Origin: CAYTGM01 sp964437365
GTDB lineage: Bacteria > Sumerlaeota > Sumerlaeia > SLMS01
NCBI GenBank assembly: GCA_964437365.1
Contig: CAYTGM010000001.1
Location: 531,477-595,476 of the forward strand
Direction: 5' to 3'
Length of the DNA stretch: 64,000 nucleotides
This document shows positions 33,340 through 42,980 of the stretch, in pieces. The stretch's first letter is position 1. Each line of letters begins with the position of its first letter. Below the pieces are notes generated by a model. The model made no database searches, was not told the DNA's origin, and saw nothing but the letters and a program-made list of their open reading frames with translations. The position numbers and the translations under genes are program-made.

Positions 33340-34482
33340 TCAGGTTCCGAAAGCGTCCTTAATATATTCAAAGAAACCACGATGTCCGGGTTTGATGTCC
33401 TCGCCCGACTCTTTAGCAAACTCTACCAGAAGCTCTTTCTGCTTTGATGTCAGTTTCTTAGGAACATCCACCACGATCCTAACGTACTGATCCCCATAGC
33501 TCTTGCTGTTTGTTGCGGTGGGCATCCCCTTTCCGCGCATCTTAAAGACCTTGTGGTTCTCAGTCCCATGGGGGATTTTGAGCTTTTCTTTGCCATGGAG
33601 AGTCTCGATTTCGATTTCTGCACCAAGAGCAGCCATGGGAAAGCTGATATGCTCTTCCATATAGACGTTACTGCCTTCACGAACAAAGTGCTCGTGTTCT
33701 TCAATCTCAAATTTCACCAGAAGGTCGCCGCGATCACCACCACGCAGTCCAGACTCACCTTCTCCGCGCACCCGTAGAGTCATTCCACTATCCACGCCGC
33801 TTGGTATATCAAATTCAACGCTGGCTTTTTCAGGAATCTGACCCTTCCCATTACAATCGTCACAGGGAGACTCGATCATCTGCCCGGCACCGTGACAGCT
33901 GGGGCACGTCGCCTGTACAGAGAAGAAACCGCGGGCCTGTCTGACAACACCGTGGCCGTTACACGTATCGCAGGTCTTCTTGCCGGTTCCGGGTTTCGCG
34001 CCGCTTCCAGAACACGTCTTGCAGGATTCATTGCGCTTGAAAGCAATTTCTGCTTCTTTCCCTTTAAAGGAATCCTCAAGTGTCATGCGGTAGCGAACGG
34101 CAACATCGCGTCCTCTTCGAGGTCCATTGGGGTCCTGTCGGCGGCGACCTCCGCCCATGCCGCCACCAAAGAAGGCACTGAAGATGTCTCCAAAGATATC
34201 TTCCACGTCCGCTCCATGATGGAAGTCTGACCAGGAGAAGCCTCCGCTGCCGAAGTTTACGCCTTCATGGCCATACTGGTCATAGCGGGCTTTCTTCTCT
34301 GGATCAGAGAGAACTTCGTAGGCTTCGCTCGCTTCTTTGAATTTCTCGGATGCTTCTTCTGAATTGTCGGGATTTCGATCCGGGTGGTACTTCATCGCCA
34401 GCTTGCGATAGGCTTTTTTGAGCTCGTCGCCACCGGCTGATCGATCTACTCCAAGGACTTCGTAATAATCACGTTTCGACAT
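33340..34482 (-). CDS. dnaJ: Chaperone protein DnaJ
   Basis: 380 residues with the complete type I Hsp40 architecture. The J domain (2-70) has the HPD motif in MKYHPDRNP, followed by a Gly/Phe-rich linker (about 80-125). A zinc-binding domain has four CxxCxGxG repeats (CKTCSGSG, CDTCNGHG, CPSCHGAG, CDDCNGKG, about 150-220). The C-terminal substrate-binding domains follow. It stimulates DnaK. No dnaK or grpE is nearby. It converges on btaB with a 1-nt gap between stops. Confidence 0.97.
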   Translation of the reverse strand: MSKRDYYEVLGVDRSAGGDELKKAYRKLAMKYHPDRNPDNSEEASEKFKEASEAYEVLSDPEKKARYDQYGHEGVNFGSGGFSWSDFHHGADVEDIFGDIFSAFFGGGMGGGRRRQDPNGPRRGRDVAVRYRMTLEDSFKGKEAEIAFKRNESCKTCSGSGAKPGTGKKTCDTCNGHGVVRQARGFFSVQATCPSCHGAGQMIESPCDDCNGKGQIPEKASVEFDIPSGVDSGMTLRVRGEGESGLRGGDRGDLLVKFEIEEHEHFVREGSNVYMEEHISFPMAALGAEIEIETLHGKEKLKIPHGTENHKVFKMRGKGMPTATNSKSYGDQYVRIVVDVPKKLTSKQKELLVEFAKESGEDIKPGHRGFFEYIKDAFGT

Positions 34483-34703
34483 ATTTTGAGTGAGTCGCCT
34501 TATTATCTATTTCACGCAGCATTGCTTTCTGCGGATCATCATCACAAGTTAACGAAGCAAGAATAGAATTGGTGTATCTATTTGACACATTCGGGCCCGT
34601 CCAACTTCGTTCCTCATAGCTAGAGGCAAACGGGGTGCCTCTATGGTTACATGAAGAGTAAGTTGCGGCCGCGCTCACCATGCAGACTCAGCCAGAGGTT
34701 GTC
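34483..34703. other. Intergenic region with a stem-loop
   Basis: 221 bp upstream of dnaJ (minus strand). A perfect 8-bp stem TAGAGGCA/TGCCTCTA with a 7-nt loop lies at 34621-34643 and has no T-run on either strand. No CIRCE-type heat-shock operator or gene is seen. Confidence 0.5.
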
Positions 34704-35759
34704 TCATCGGGAAAGCTGGGTCCCTGCCTTTGGAGGTGGAGGATGATGAACCATATAATTTCTTCTATAATCACTGTCTTCCATCAGAATCTTTCTCATA
34801 AAGATTTCGTAGCTGTAATCTGCTTCATCGAGAAGGAAGTCGAGTTGTGACATCATCTCCGGACGAATCACGGCACGAATTGCTCTCAGAGATAGCCCCG
34901 AGAGAATTGCAAAGCCTAGCAGGGACCAGGATTCCCAAATGGGAGGGAGTGATCCAACATACTTCTCCTCGGCAAAGAAACTGATGTAAACGATCTGAAT
35001 CGCATGGAAAAACGTGCGGGCCAGAAGCAAATAAACAATGATGCATATACCATAAACAAGGCCGTAAACTAATAGCGGTAGATATGATTGGAAAACACTC
35101 ATTTCTCCCCGCCAGCGCAGGAGGTGGAAATGTAAAGAAGTACGGGCATGGTAGAAACCCAAAACCTGAAACAGGAAAAGGTATAGTTCATAACATAGAT
35201 AGCCAATCGTTATATAGACAAGTATTGACGGGATTTTGGCTACCGTTGGAGAAGCAGGTATGTTTGCGTAAATGAGAATGAGTATCATTAGAAAAGAAAG
35301 AGGAAATGTCAGTTGTTGAAATTTGCTTCGCGTTCTAATCTCAAGATAGATGGCCTCCAGTATCTTGCGTCCCCCAGCGCCGGTTAGCCAGAGCTCAGTT
35401 GCGATCTGTGGGTAATAGCCCTTATTGCCAAAAATCCTTTGAACGTGCAAAGGCAGGATCTTTCGATAAACACGGGATTTTCCCGTATATGCGTAAACAG
35501 CCGGAAGAAGGGATATGAAGAGAATTGTAAAGCAGCAGAATATCGGATTGTAAAAGGTCAAAGTCATTGAAACGATGATCACTGCGATCAGCAGGAACGA
35601 ACTCCTAGAGGCCGAGTTTAACCACCCTTCAGGTAGTGCGAACCGCTTTCTGCTCCGGTAGTTGCGTCTTTCTTTAAAGGCCTGATAGATTGCATTGTTG
35701 TCTTCCAGGCAGAGGGTTGGGTCGAGGCGACGAAAAAACTGGTGAAGATATTCCTTCAT
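34704..35759 (-). CDS. Multi-pass membrane protein, tandem paralogue 4
   Basis: 351 residues, last of four related genes on the minus strand. The N-terminus FFRRLDPTLCLEDNNAIYQA and FKERRNYRSRKRF match the family head (WLKKLDPTL, then an acidic-to-basic helix). About six transmembrane helices follow. The conserved block ELWLTGAGGRKILEA-IYLEIR sits after the second helix pair, and the C-terminus carries the FMRKILMEDSDYRR motif. The membrane segments are hydrophobic without charged gates. I recognise no known family and assign no function. Confidence 0.8.
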   Translation of the reverse strand: MKEYLHQFFRRLDPTLCLEDNNAIYQAFKERRNYRSRKRFALPEGWLNSASRSSFLLIAVIIVSMTLTFYNPIFCCFTILFISLLPAVYAYTGKSRVYRKILPLHVQRIFGNKGYYPQIATELWLTGAGGRKILEAIYLEIRTRSKFQQLTFPLSFLMILILIYANIPASPTVAKIPSILVYITIGYLCYELYLFLFQVLGFYHARTSLHFHLLRWRGEMSVFQSYLPLLVYGLVYGICIIVYLLLARTFFHAIQIVYISFFAEEKYVGSLPPIWESWSLLGFAILSGLSLRAIRAVIRPEMMSQLDFLLDEADYSYEIFMRKILMEDSDYRRNYMVHHPPPPKAGTQLSR

Positions 35760-35821
35760 TGGTTCAGCTTCCCCATATCTTATAAGTTCCCCCCGATTCA
35801 GGAAGAAAGATGAAGCTGCAA

Positions 35822-36862
35822 TCAGCAGAACCCATTTTCATCTTCTTCAGGTCGCCTTTGAAAGTCGGGGTCTTTTATGATACTCCTCCGGACATACTGA
35901 TCGAAGGCTGAATCAGCGAGTTGGAAGAGTTCCTCGAGATCATTTCTGGCATTCTTACTTCTTGATTTTGCCATTAACCTCAAGATCACACCGAGAAGAT
36001 ATACGAGGAGTGAAAGAACAAACAATAAGATCTGTGTGCTCAGGAAACTACCATCCACGTCTGGTACCAGGTCTGCAAGAATTGACTTCATGGTTGGAAC
36101 CATAAGTACTATTCCAGTAACGCAGACAGCAAAAAAGAAGAGTGTTATTACGACTGGTATCATAATGTCATGACTGACTCCGTCATATGATGTGACAGAA
36201 GATGCCCCTCTCCAACCGTCAATGGTAGACTTTAGCGGTAGCAAATTGGTATCAATAAGACCTGACCTGCTGTAACAAAGATAGATTTCAGAAAGAAGAT
36301 AGGCCACTGATGCTACTGCAATCAATATCCCAAATAAATATTCAGGATGATGCAATGTCAGTATGGTCCCAATACCCAAATTAAGAGTCATCAACCCGGA
36401 GAAGAAAAGAGTCCCGACAGACTGGCTTATGATACGCCTTTCAAGGTATATGGCTTCCAGTACTTTCCTTCCTCCGCACCCAGTCATCCAAATATCCATG
36501 ATAGGTCTTATGTAGACACCTTTGTCCCCGAAAACTTGACCAATCCTTTGGGGTAAAACTTCATTTGATATATGATTCTTTCTAGCATAATATTTTTCGA
36601 GTAAGGCTATCGGGAGTAGCAAGAGCGAAGCAAAGCAAACAAAGCCTGTGTTCGGAATGAATGTATATAGAAGAAAGAAGAAAAACAGGAACCAGTGAGT
36701 TATGGGCGTCATCCTGTCTCGCTGCCATTGCATCAGAACTCCAAAAGGTCGTCTGGAGTACTTTTGCCGATTCCAGAAGGCTTCAAAGATTTCATTTTCC
36801 TCAAGGAGATTCAGCGTCGGGTCCAGCCTCTTCAGCCATGCTGGGAAGGACTCCTTATGCAT
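35822..36862 (-). CDS. Multi-pass membrane protein, tandem paralogue 3
   Basis: 346 residues. It has the family head FPAWLKRLDPTLNLLEENEI and the block DIWMTGCGGRKVLEA with IYLERR, about six transmembrane helices, and the C-terminal segment YVRRSIIKDPDFQRR. It overlaps the upstream paralogue by 8 nt (36855-36862), so these two are translationally coupled. It is followed after 62 nt by paralogue 4. Function unknown. Confidence 0.8.
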   Translation of the reverse strand: MHKESFPAWLKRLDPTLNLLEENEIFEAFWNRQKYSRRPFGVLMQWQRDRMTPITHWFLFFFFLLYTFIPNTGFVCFASLLLLPIALLEKYYARKNHISNEVLPQRIGQVFGDKGVYIRPIMDIWMTGCGGRKVLEAIYLERRIISQSVGTLFFSGLMTLNLGIGTILTLHHPEYLFGILIAVASVAYLLSEIYLCYSRSGLIDTNLLPLKSTIDGWRGASSVTSYDGVSHDIMIPVVITLFFFAVCVTGIVLMVPTMKSILADLVPDVDGSFLSTQILLFVLSLLVYLLGVILRLMAKSRSKNARNDLEELFQLADSAFDQYVRRSIIKDPDFQRRPEEDENGFC

Positions 36863-37922
36863 CTATATCTCTTTGAGTACCCTGGTTTCTAATCGCGGGG
36901 TGGAGTTGCTGAACCTCCTGCCGTGCATAGTCAGGGTCCTCCATGACAACTCGACGCATAAAACTTTCGAATGCCTCTGAGCCCGATTCCATTAATTGAA
37001 AGAATAATTTTCGCACGCGATTTTTTCGCAAGATGTTTGTAATTCTGAAAGATAGTGCAAGGCACAGGATTACAAATGCGGCATAGGTATAGCCCACCAT
37101 TTCGAAGAAGATGGAGGCAGGGGAAAGATAGCCATTCGAAACGAGCAGGTCCCTGAGTTCGAATACTAGAAACCCTGCAACTATAAAGAAAATGGTGCCA
37201 CCGAACATCACCAGTGCATAGATGAGAATTTGAAGAACCGAATCTAACAAACTCTGAGAAACCAGGTTTTTCCCAAGCCAGCGGTTGCGTTGTAAGCGTA
37301 ATTTCTTGATCTGGTTGTCGATCATTCCAACATTCAAGGCGTAAAGGACCAGCTCCAAGAGGAGATACGCTAAAGCTGCTGTGGGAATGATCAATCCATA
37401 GAGGCTTAATCCAGTTGTATAGAAAATAAAGAGAAGCATGATATAAAAGGTGATCAAGGCGATGACAGAAAATACAAGAGTCTGTATCGTGGTCAGACGA
37501 GTCTCAAGATACATTGCCTCGAAGATCTTCTTGCCTCCGCATCCCGTCATCCAAAGGTCTATCGCCGCGGTTTCGAAGAAACCAGAGGGACTGAAGACTG
37601 TGTTTAGACGTTGAGGCAGGAAATTGCCGTGGACTTTACTCTGACCCGTCTTGCTTTGAAGAATCGCATAGGCGACTGAGAAGAAGACCAGAGCAAAGCA
37701 GCAGTTCGTAGCCACAAGTATAATCAAAGCAACCAGAACGATCGCGGCTGATCCCATTTGGAATGCCATGTTCATACTTGAATAGCTGGCTCGAAGTTTT
37801 CTTAGAAACTTTCCTCGGCTGTATTGACGGCGGTTTTCAAACGCCTGAAAGATTTCGTTTTCCGATTCACACTCTAATGTTGGGTCCAGCTTTTTCAGCC
37901 AGTCAGGAAACCTGGAAGACAT
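36855..37922 (-). CDS. Multi-pass membrane protein, tandem paralogue 2
   Basis: 355 residues. Head FPDWLKKLDPTLECESENEI with FENRRQYSRGKFLRK, block DLWMTGCGGKKIFEA and MYLETR near residues 122-142, C-terminal FMRRVVMEDPDYAR. About six transmembrane helices. The Gly-Cys-Gly-Gly in the block is shared with paralogue 3 but not with paralogues 1 and 4. It overlaps the next gene by 8 nt. No signal peptide. Family unknown. Confidence 0.8.
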   Translation of the reverse strand: MSSRFPDWLKKLDPTLECESENEIFQAFENRRQYSRGKFLRKLRASYSSMNMAFQMGSAAIVLVALIILVATNCCFALVFFSVAYAILQSKTGQSKVHGNFLPQRLNTVFSPSGFFETAAIDLWMTGCGGKKIFEAMYLETRLTTIQTLVFSVIALITFYIMLLFIFYTTGLSLYGLIIPTAALAYLLLELVLYALNVGMIDNQIKKLRLQRNRWLGKNLVSQSLLDSVLQILIYALVMFGGTIFFIVAGFLVFELRDLLVSNGYLSPASIFFEMVGYTYAAFVILCLALSFRITNILRKNRVRKLFFQLMESGSEAFESFMRRVVMEDPDYARQEVQQLHPAIRNQGTQRDIDA

Positions 37923-38010
37923 GCCCGATTATAATCCCTCATATTCTGCAAAAAAACTTACGCTTATCGATTCAAGGAAGGAGATCAAAACAGTAAGGCA
38001 GCGTCAATCT

Positions 38011-39321
38011 TCAAGGCTCTGGAGCCTCTGAATCCTTCTTTTCTGCTTCTTCTGAGTCTGGTTTATGATCTAAATCTGTCCCTTGCTGTTTACTCCGTGC
38101 AGGAAGATCATGCACCGAGAGTGGCATGACAGGTTTGAGAGGTTCTGGCTCGGGCTCGGGTGGCGTTTCCCACTCGCCAGAAGCCGCAGCGACGCCGAAA
38201 GGACGACTGTGAGAAAAGTGAGGGTGATAGCGCCAGGCCGCCCACGAGCGTGCCAGCGGATCATGAAAAACCCTTTCTCCGATAAAGACCTCAAGCCATT
38301 GATCACTCTTCTTCCAGAGTTTTTCAGCTTTGTTACAGATATTGTCCCTGAGTATATATAGATATGACCACATCTGGAAGACCAGTATGGCAAGTATAAC
38401 AACCAGCCAGTAAGCTGCCAGCACATCAATGACCGGAGTCGCCGCAGCAGTCAAAACGCAGAGGATGGGCAGCGCAATGATCCATAGGATCAGATAGCGA
38501 AGGAACTCTCTCGGCAGAGCATAGGCTGGAGCCATCCCATGTTTCCAGTTTCGAATCAGATCTCGGGGATAGGTCATGGATCGGAATCGCATGACAAGAA
38601 GATAGATATAAAAGAAAAGTAAGTAGAGGAACCCGACATACAGCACAGTTAGAATGATCGCCATAAGATGGGTTGGCTGGGAGCGCCAGATCTGATTCCA
38701 CCAGAGGAGCAGGGCTACAAGTGAATACGTGACAAGGTAGATTCCATAGAAGCGCTCCTGCTTCTCAATATAGACGGCTTCGATAAACTCCGTGCCTCGA
38801 AATCCAATGAGCCATAAATCATGAAGCGCTAACTCAGAGTAGCCGTCATCAGAAAGGACGTCTCCTGCGTAGAGTGGCAGCTCATTCCCTTTGATGGCTG
38901 TACTTTGTCCGAATAACCGGACAACAGGAAGCAGAAAAAGTGGCAAGCCAATCAAAAAAGGATCTCCTTGAACGATACCAAAGGCTCCTGTGCCGAGAAA
39001 AATCAGGTTAAAGATCATCTTTACGAAGGAGGCCGTCGTGGGTAGACGCGGAACCCGCCATAAGTAAATGTACAAAAAAATGAAAGGTATCAGAATCAAT
39101 GGGAAGTATATTTTAAAAATTGTGAAGATAAGAGCAGTCAGGCAGGCAATCGAGAAGAGCGTCAGTTTAATGCTATACGCCTTTCCTGAAGGGACCCGAC
39201 CCAACCAAGTCTTGCGAGATTTCTCAATCCGCCTTTCTCTAAACAGCATATAGAGGTCATTCTTCTCTGCGCGTTCGAGAAAAGGATCGAAGTCTTCCAG
39301 CCAGTCGGGAAACAAACCCAT
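38011..39321 (-). CDS. Multi-pass membrane protein, tandem paralogue 1 (most diverged)
   Basis: 436 residues, first gene of the array. The head LFPDWLEDFDPFLERAEKND is recognisable, as is the block DLWLIGFRGTEFIEA-VYIEKQ, where the usual Gly-Cys-Gly-Gly is replaced by GFRG. It has extra transmembrane helices and a longer polar C-terminal tail rich in Pro and Glu (PPEPEPEPLKPVMP). The end motif is altered (VFIGERVFHDPLARSW). It begins 79 bp from the divergent GH31 gene. Function unknown. Confidence 0.78.
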   Translation of the reverse strand: MGLFPDWLEDFDPFLERAEKNDLYMLFRERRIEKSRKTWLGRVPSGKAYSIKLTLFSIACLTALIFTIFKIYFPLILIPFIFLYIYLWRVPRLPTTASFVKMIFNLIFLGTGAFGIVQGDPFLIGLPLFLLPVVRLFGQSTAIKGNELPLYAGDVLSDDGYSELALHDLWLIGFRGTEFIEAVYIEKQERFYGIYLVTYSLVALLLWWNQIWRSQPTHLMAIILTVLYVGFLYLLFFYIYLLVMRFRSMTYPRDLIRNWKHGMAPAYALPREFLRYLILWIIALPILCVLTAAATPVIDVLAAYWLVVILAILVFQMWSYLYILRDNICNKAEKLWKKSDQWLEVFIGERVFHDPLARSWAAWRYHPHFSHSRPFGVAAASGEWETPPEPEPEPLKPVMPLSVHDLPARSKQQGTDLDHKPDSEEAEKKDSEAPEP

Positions 39322-39400
39322 GTGTGAACTTCACCTGATGATCGATTCGAGTCTTGCCAGCCAACAGCACATCTACTAAACCTTTCTAAGGGGTGATACA

Positions 39401-41470
39401 ATGGCAAAAGGATCAGGAATGAACAAATATAAACGACAGATCTATGCTCACTCTTCAGGAGTTCTTCGTATTGAATGTCTGCCAGAGAATGAAAAGGATT
39501 TGCCATGCACATTCGCCGTCCCAGACACAAAGGGTTTTCATCCTGTTGAATTTAAACGGGAGGAAGATCGAATTTCGTACTCTGCAAAGGGTATATCAAT
39601 CGAGTTGATCGATGACAAGAAAGGCCTTCACGATCGGAATCTTTCCCTGAAATGGAACCTGCATGGGACGACAGCCTCCTGGAGTCCGGGAGATTTGATC
39701 ACTGACAACCTTGGCGGAATAAGCTTTGCCCTGGATCATTATGATCACCGTATAGATACCAGAAAGGTCATTCACCGTGATCCCATGGACGGGTTTGATG
39801 CTCAGGCGAGGCCCTTTTATGGTCCACTGGATGATGGGTTGAAGCTTTTGAAAGGCCTGGATGAATATAAGGAGCTTTCAGAAAAGGAGCTCAAGGTGCG
39901 GATGACCGAGATCCTTCTCGGCAAACTCGAGGCTCCAAATAGGTCGATCCAGAGACTCGTCGAACAGTTCACACGTGTTCCTCAGGGCCTGATCAACCGG
40001 TCGGGAATCACAATTCTTCGTGATGACAGCCTTGTCATTAACTCTGCTTCGGGTCAGTTCCACCGATCGAAAAGAAGCGATATACAGATTCTCTATATTG
40101 CCACTTATGGTAAGGATATACGTAAAGGCTTGAAGCAGTTTCAAGAACTCCTTGGTTCTCCTCCAAAGGTGCCAGAAAGATTCTTCATGACATGGTTTTC
40201 CTGCTATAAAAAGTGGGGTCATTCAGAATGGGAAGAGGTAGTTAAAGAGTTCAAGAAAAACGAATTCCCTCTAGGAACTATCTCCATCGATACCGATTGG
40301 CATGAGCATTTCTGGTGGGGATTCCAGTGGAACAGAGAGCTTTTCCCCGATCCGGAAGCCTTCAGAGACTGGAAAGAAAGAGAGTCCCTAACGACCTTCT
40401 TTAATGTACATCCTGGAGCGTTGAATCCGAAAGAAGAGGACTTCGATCTATTTCTCAAAGTCACTGATTCTGAACTGTCTCTCTATACAGAAAACAATAC
40501 ACCGACACCCTTTCATCTACACAACCAGCCCGTAGATTACCTTGATGCAAACCATCGCCGGGCCTGGTTCGATATCTTTCATCACAAAGCAGAAAATTAC
40601 GGCTGCGACTACTGGTGGGTCGATGGTTCAGTTCTTGATGATGATGAAGAAAATGCCACCTCCGTGTTGATCGAAGATTATTATAAGCGTTCTCTTGAAA
40701 AAGAAGAAGAGCCTTTTCCCGTACTTGCCAGAAATCATGGACTGGGTTCTCATCGTTCTACCTGCCTATTCACCGGAGACACGAACTCGAATTGGGAGAC
40801 ACTTGAGAAAGAAGTCGCTTCTCTGAGCTATGCGGCCAATTCACTCTGTCCTTATGTTTCTCATGATATCGGTGGGTTCTTCGGACTTGGCGAAGATCGA
40901 AGTGAGGAAAAGCTTCCTGTGGATATGTATATACGATGGAGCCAGTTCGGTGCCCTTTCTCCTGTCCTTCGCTGGCATAGCGTCAAGGGGGTTCGAGAGC
41001 CCTGGAATTATGGATCAGAAGCCGCGCGGATCGTGAAAGAGGCGGTTCATTTACGCTACGCTCTCATCCCCTATTTCTACCAACTCAGTATCGAAGCCCA
41101 TAAGACCGGTGTCTCGATATGTCGTCCTCTTTATTATCATTCCGATGATGAGCGCTGCTTTGACGTTCTTGATCAATACTTGATCGGCTCCAAGCTTCTC
41201 GTGGCGCCTGTGGTCAAGCCATCGCTGGAAAGATCCATTCTGTTTCCCGAGGGGGATTGGGTTTCAGTCGATGATAATACGGAGTACGAAGGGGGACAGA
41301 GAATCGATCTCGAAATTCCGATGAGTCAGATCCCTGTCTTTATTCGAAAGGGCTCCGAGATCCCCGTTTACCTTTTTGCGGACGCTTCTTTGTCATGGGA
41401 GAGAAAAGAGAAACGCCTTTTTTCTGCTTCCGGCAGTGCTCTGATGAGTTTTATTCGGTCGAAGATGTGA
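39401..41470 (+). CDS. Glycoside hydrolase family 31 (alpha-glucosidase/xylosidase type)
   Basis: 689 residues with an N-terminal beta-sandwich, a catalytic barrel and a C-terminal beta domain. The catalytic nucleophile is probably D408 in DYWWVDGS and the acid/base D460 in LFTGDTNSNWE, both in GH31-like contexts; SIDTDWHEHFWWGFQWN also fits. No signal peptide is visible, so it is likely cytoplasmic and acts on alpha-linked oligosaccharides that enter the cell. No sugar transporter is adjacent. It diverges from the membrane-protein array. The precise substrate cannot be read from sequence. Confidence 0.88.
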   Translation: MAKGSGMNKYKRQIYAHSSGVLRIECLPENEKDLPCTFAVPDTKGFHPVEFKREEDRISYSAKGISIELIDDKKGLHDRNLSLKWNLHGTTASWSPGDLITDNLGGISFALDHYDHRIDTRKVIHRDPMDGFDAQARPFYGPLDDGLKLLKGLDEYKELSEKELKVRMTEILLGKLEAPNRSIQRLVEQFTRVPQGLINRSGITILRDDSLVINSASGQFHRSKRSDIQILYIATYGKDIRKGLKQFQELLGSPPKVPERFFMTWFSCYKKWGHSEWEEVVKEFKKNEFPLGTISIDTDWHEHFWWGFQWNRELFPDPEAFRDWKERESLTTFFNVHPGALNPKEEDFDLFLKVTDSELSLYTENNTPTPFHLHNQPVDYLDANHRRAWFDIFHHKAENYGCDYWWVDGSVLDDDEENATSVLIEDYYKRSLEKEEEPFPVLARNHGLGSHRSTCLFTGDTNSNWETLEKEVASLSYAANSLCPYVSHDIGGFFGLGEDRSEEKLPVDMYIRWSQFGALSPVLRWHSVKGVREPWNYGSEAARIVKEAVHLRYALIPYFYQLSIEAHKTGVSICRPLYYHSDDERCFDVLDQYLIGSKLLVAPVVKPSLERSILFPEGDWVSVDDNTEYEGGQRIDLEIPMSQIPVFIRKGSEIPVYLFADASLSWERKEKRLFSASGSALMSFIRSKM

Positions 41471-41512
41471 ACGAAGCCTGTTTCTGCTGAGTAAGGATTC
41501 TGCAGACCCCGA

Positions 41513-41590
41513 GCTCGGACCATGCTCGCTCGATGTTGAGACCATGCTCGGACCATCGCCATGCACTGAACATGGTCTCAGGTTCGATTG
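41513..41590. repeat. 11-bp-period intergenic repeat, copy 2
   Basis: Units GCTCGGACCAT, GCTCGCTCGAT, GTTGAGACCAT and GCTCGGACCAT follow at exact 11-bp steps (41513-41556). They are followed by an inverted part (GACCAT...ATGGTC) and the GGTTCGA flank at 41581. The reverse complement closely matches the copy at 63870-63946, with the units in the same order. It lies between the convergent GH31 and MBL genes. Confidence 0.75.
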
Positions 41591-41659
41591 AAATTGGATT
41601 GGGGCCTGGTGAAGATCGAAGTTGAGGAAAGTCACGATAAAGAGACGAGTACTGATGAT

Positions 41660-42460
41660 TCAGACAAAGAGAAGTTTGCCCTCTTCAAGGACTGGGTAAG
41701 GAGATTTGAGGATATCGAACTGGTCGTCGATGTGCGTGAGATGAATCTTGCCCTGAAGTTCTTTTGAAAACTGTGAGAGCTGTTCCACAGTGGTGTGGCC
41801 ATGTCCCTGACCCACCTCATGAATCACCAGATCGCAATCTTTGAAAAATTCCTCGAACGAGGGCATGAAGTCGGTATCAGAACTAAAGCCGACAGCTTTG
41901 CCCTGATAGGAGACTTTGAATCCGAGGCAGGGCAGAAGGTGATCCGTCTCGATAAAGGTAAATTCTGCACCAAGGATATGGGTGCTGTTTTCATCGCCGG
42001 GCTGGACACCGTTCACAGTGAAGTAGCTTTCCAGGTGTGGAGGAGAAGATTCATCCTTAGGGGGCAAATACCCCATGGAACTCTTGAGCTTTTGATCCCA
42101 GAGTATGGGAATGAGTGAATCAAACAGATAGAGTGCTGGTTTTGAGTGGTTTGTAATAAATCTCCGGTAGAAGCCAAGTTCTTCCACTCCACTCGTATGG
42201 TCGCCATGTAGATGAGTGATAAAGAGAGCGTCTATATCTACGGGAGAGATGGACAGTCCTGCTTTTTCTGTGCCCTCTTTTAAAATGCGGCAAAATGGAG
42301 CTGGGCAATCGACCAAGAGCTTTTTCTTATCGAACAGAAAGAGAAAGCAGGTGTGATAGAATCGTGACGTAAAGGCAGAGCCCACTCCGAGCGGGAGGAT
42401 TCGAAACGACTTTTCCTGGGTCGTTTGCTGATGGCTGCCGTCTTGAACGTTCTCTGTCAC
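41660..42460 (-). CDS. Metallo-beta-lactamase-fold hydrolase (RNase Z-like)
   Basis: 266 residues. The metal motif HLHGDH (H83, H85, D87, H88) sits in ALFITHLHGDHTSGVEE. Later ligands appear in FSSDTDFMPSFEEFF and near LTHIDDQFD. The opening ILPLGVGSAFTSRFYHTCFL resembles the RNase Z/ElaC and lactonase-like branch. The segment lacks the long exosite arm of true RNase Z, so a related phosphodiesterase or hydrolase is equally possible. It lies alone between the repeat and the HIT gene. Confidence 0.75.
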   Translation of the reverse strand: MTENVQDGSHQQTTQEKSFRILPLGVGSAFTSRFYHTCFLFLFDKKKLLVDCPAPFCRILKEGTEKAGLSISPVDIDALFITHLHGDHTSGVEELGFYRRFITNHSKPALYLFDSLIPILWDQKLKSSMGYLPPKDESSPPHLESYFTVNGVQPGDENSTHILGAEFTFIETDHLLPCLGFKVSYQGKAVGFSSDTDFMPSFEEFFKDCDLVIHEVGQGHGHTTVEQLSQFSKELQGKIHLTHIDDQFDILKSPYPVLEEGKLLFV

Positions 42461-42515
42461 GTATATATCTCCGGTATTTTCAGGTCGTTAATCCAGGGGT
42501 GTCTCAGGCAGAAGA

Positions 42516-42860
42516 TCACCCGGGAGGCCACGTCATCTGGCGTCCACCAAGGAGGTGTAAATGAATATGATGGACTTCCTGACCTCCGTGGTCCTTGCAA
42601 TTGAAGACAAGACGGTAGCCATCTTCAGCGAGCCCTTCATCCCGTGCGATCTGTTTTGCTGTAAGGATTAGTTTACCAACGAGTGTGGCGTGGTCTTCTG
42701 AGAGATCATCAATGGTTGGGATTTCTTCTTTGGGGATGATCAGGATATGAGTTGGTGCCTGGGGTTTTATATCGCGAAAGGCAAGAATTTCGGAGTCTTC
42801 GTAGACCCGGTCGCAGGGTATTTCGCCCTTAATAATCTTCGAGAAGATCGTCTCGGCCAT
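42516..42860 (-). CDS. hinT: HIT-family nucleotide hydrolase (HinT-like)
   Basis: 114 residues from ATG 42860; the frame is open to 42968, but AAGGAAC precedes 42860 and the family N-terminus AETIFSKIIKGEIPCDRVYE starts there. It has the catalytic histidine triad HHIHLHLLGG near residues 96-105. HIT proteins hydrolyse AMP-lysine/AMP-NH2-type phosphoramidates. Full length is as for HinT (about 110-120). It is divergent from the HEAT-repeat gene. Confidence 0.92.
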   Translation of the reverse strand: MAETIFSKIIKGEIPCDRVYEDSEILAFRDIKPQAPTHILIIPKEEIPTIDDLSEDHATLVGKLILTAKQIARDEGLAEDGYRLVFNCKDHGGQEVHHIHLHLLGGRQMTWPPG

Positions 42861-42980
42861 ATTCGTTGAGTTCCTTTTGCTTTTTGCTTGTCCATAGACA
42901 GATTCATGGAAATAATTGCTTACTCGGATGAGACAGGGCAAGAGGGGTCTTGACGAGATGCCAATCAAGAGATCGTTTCT

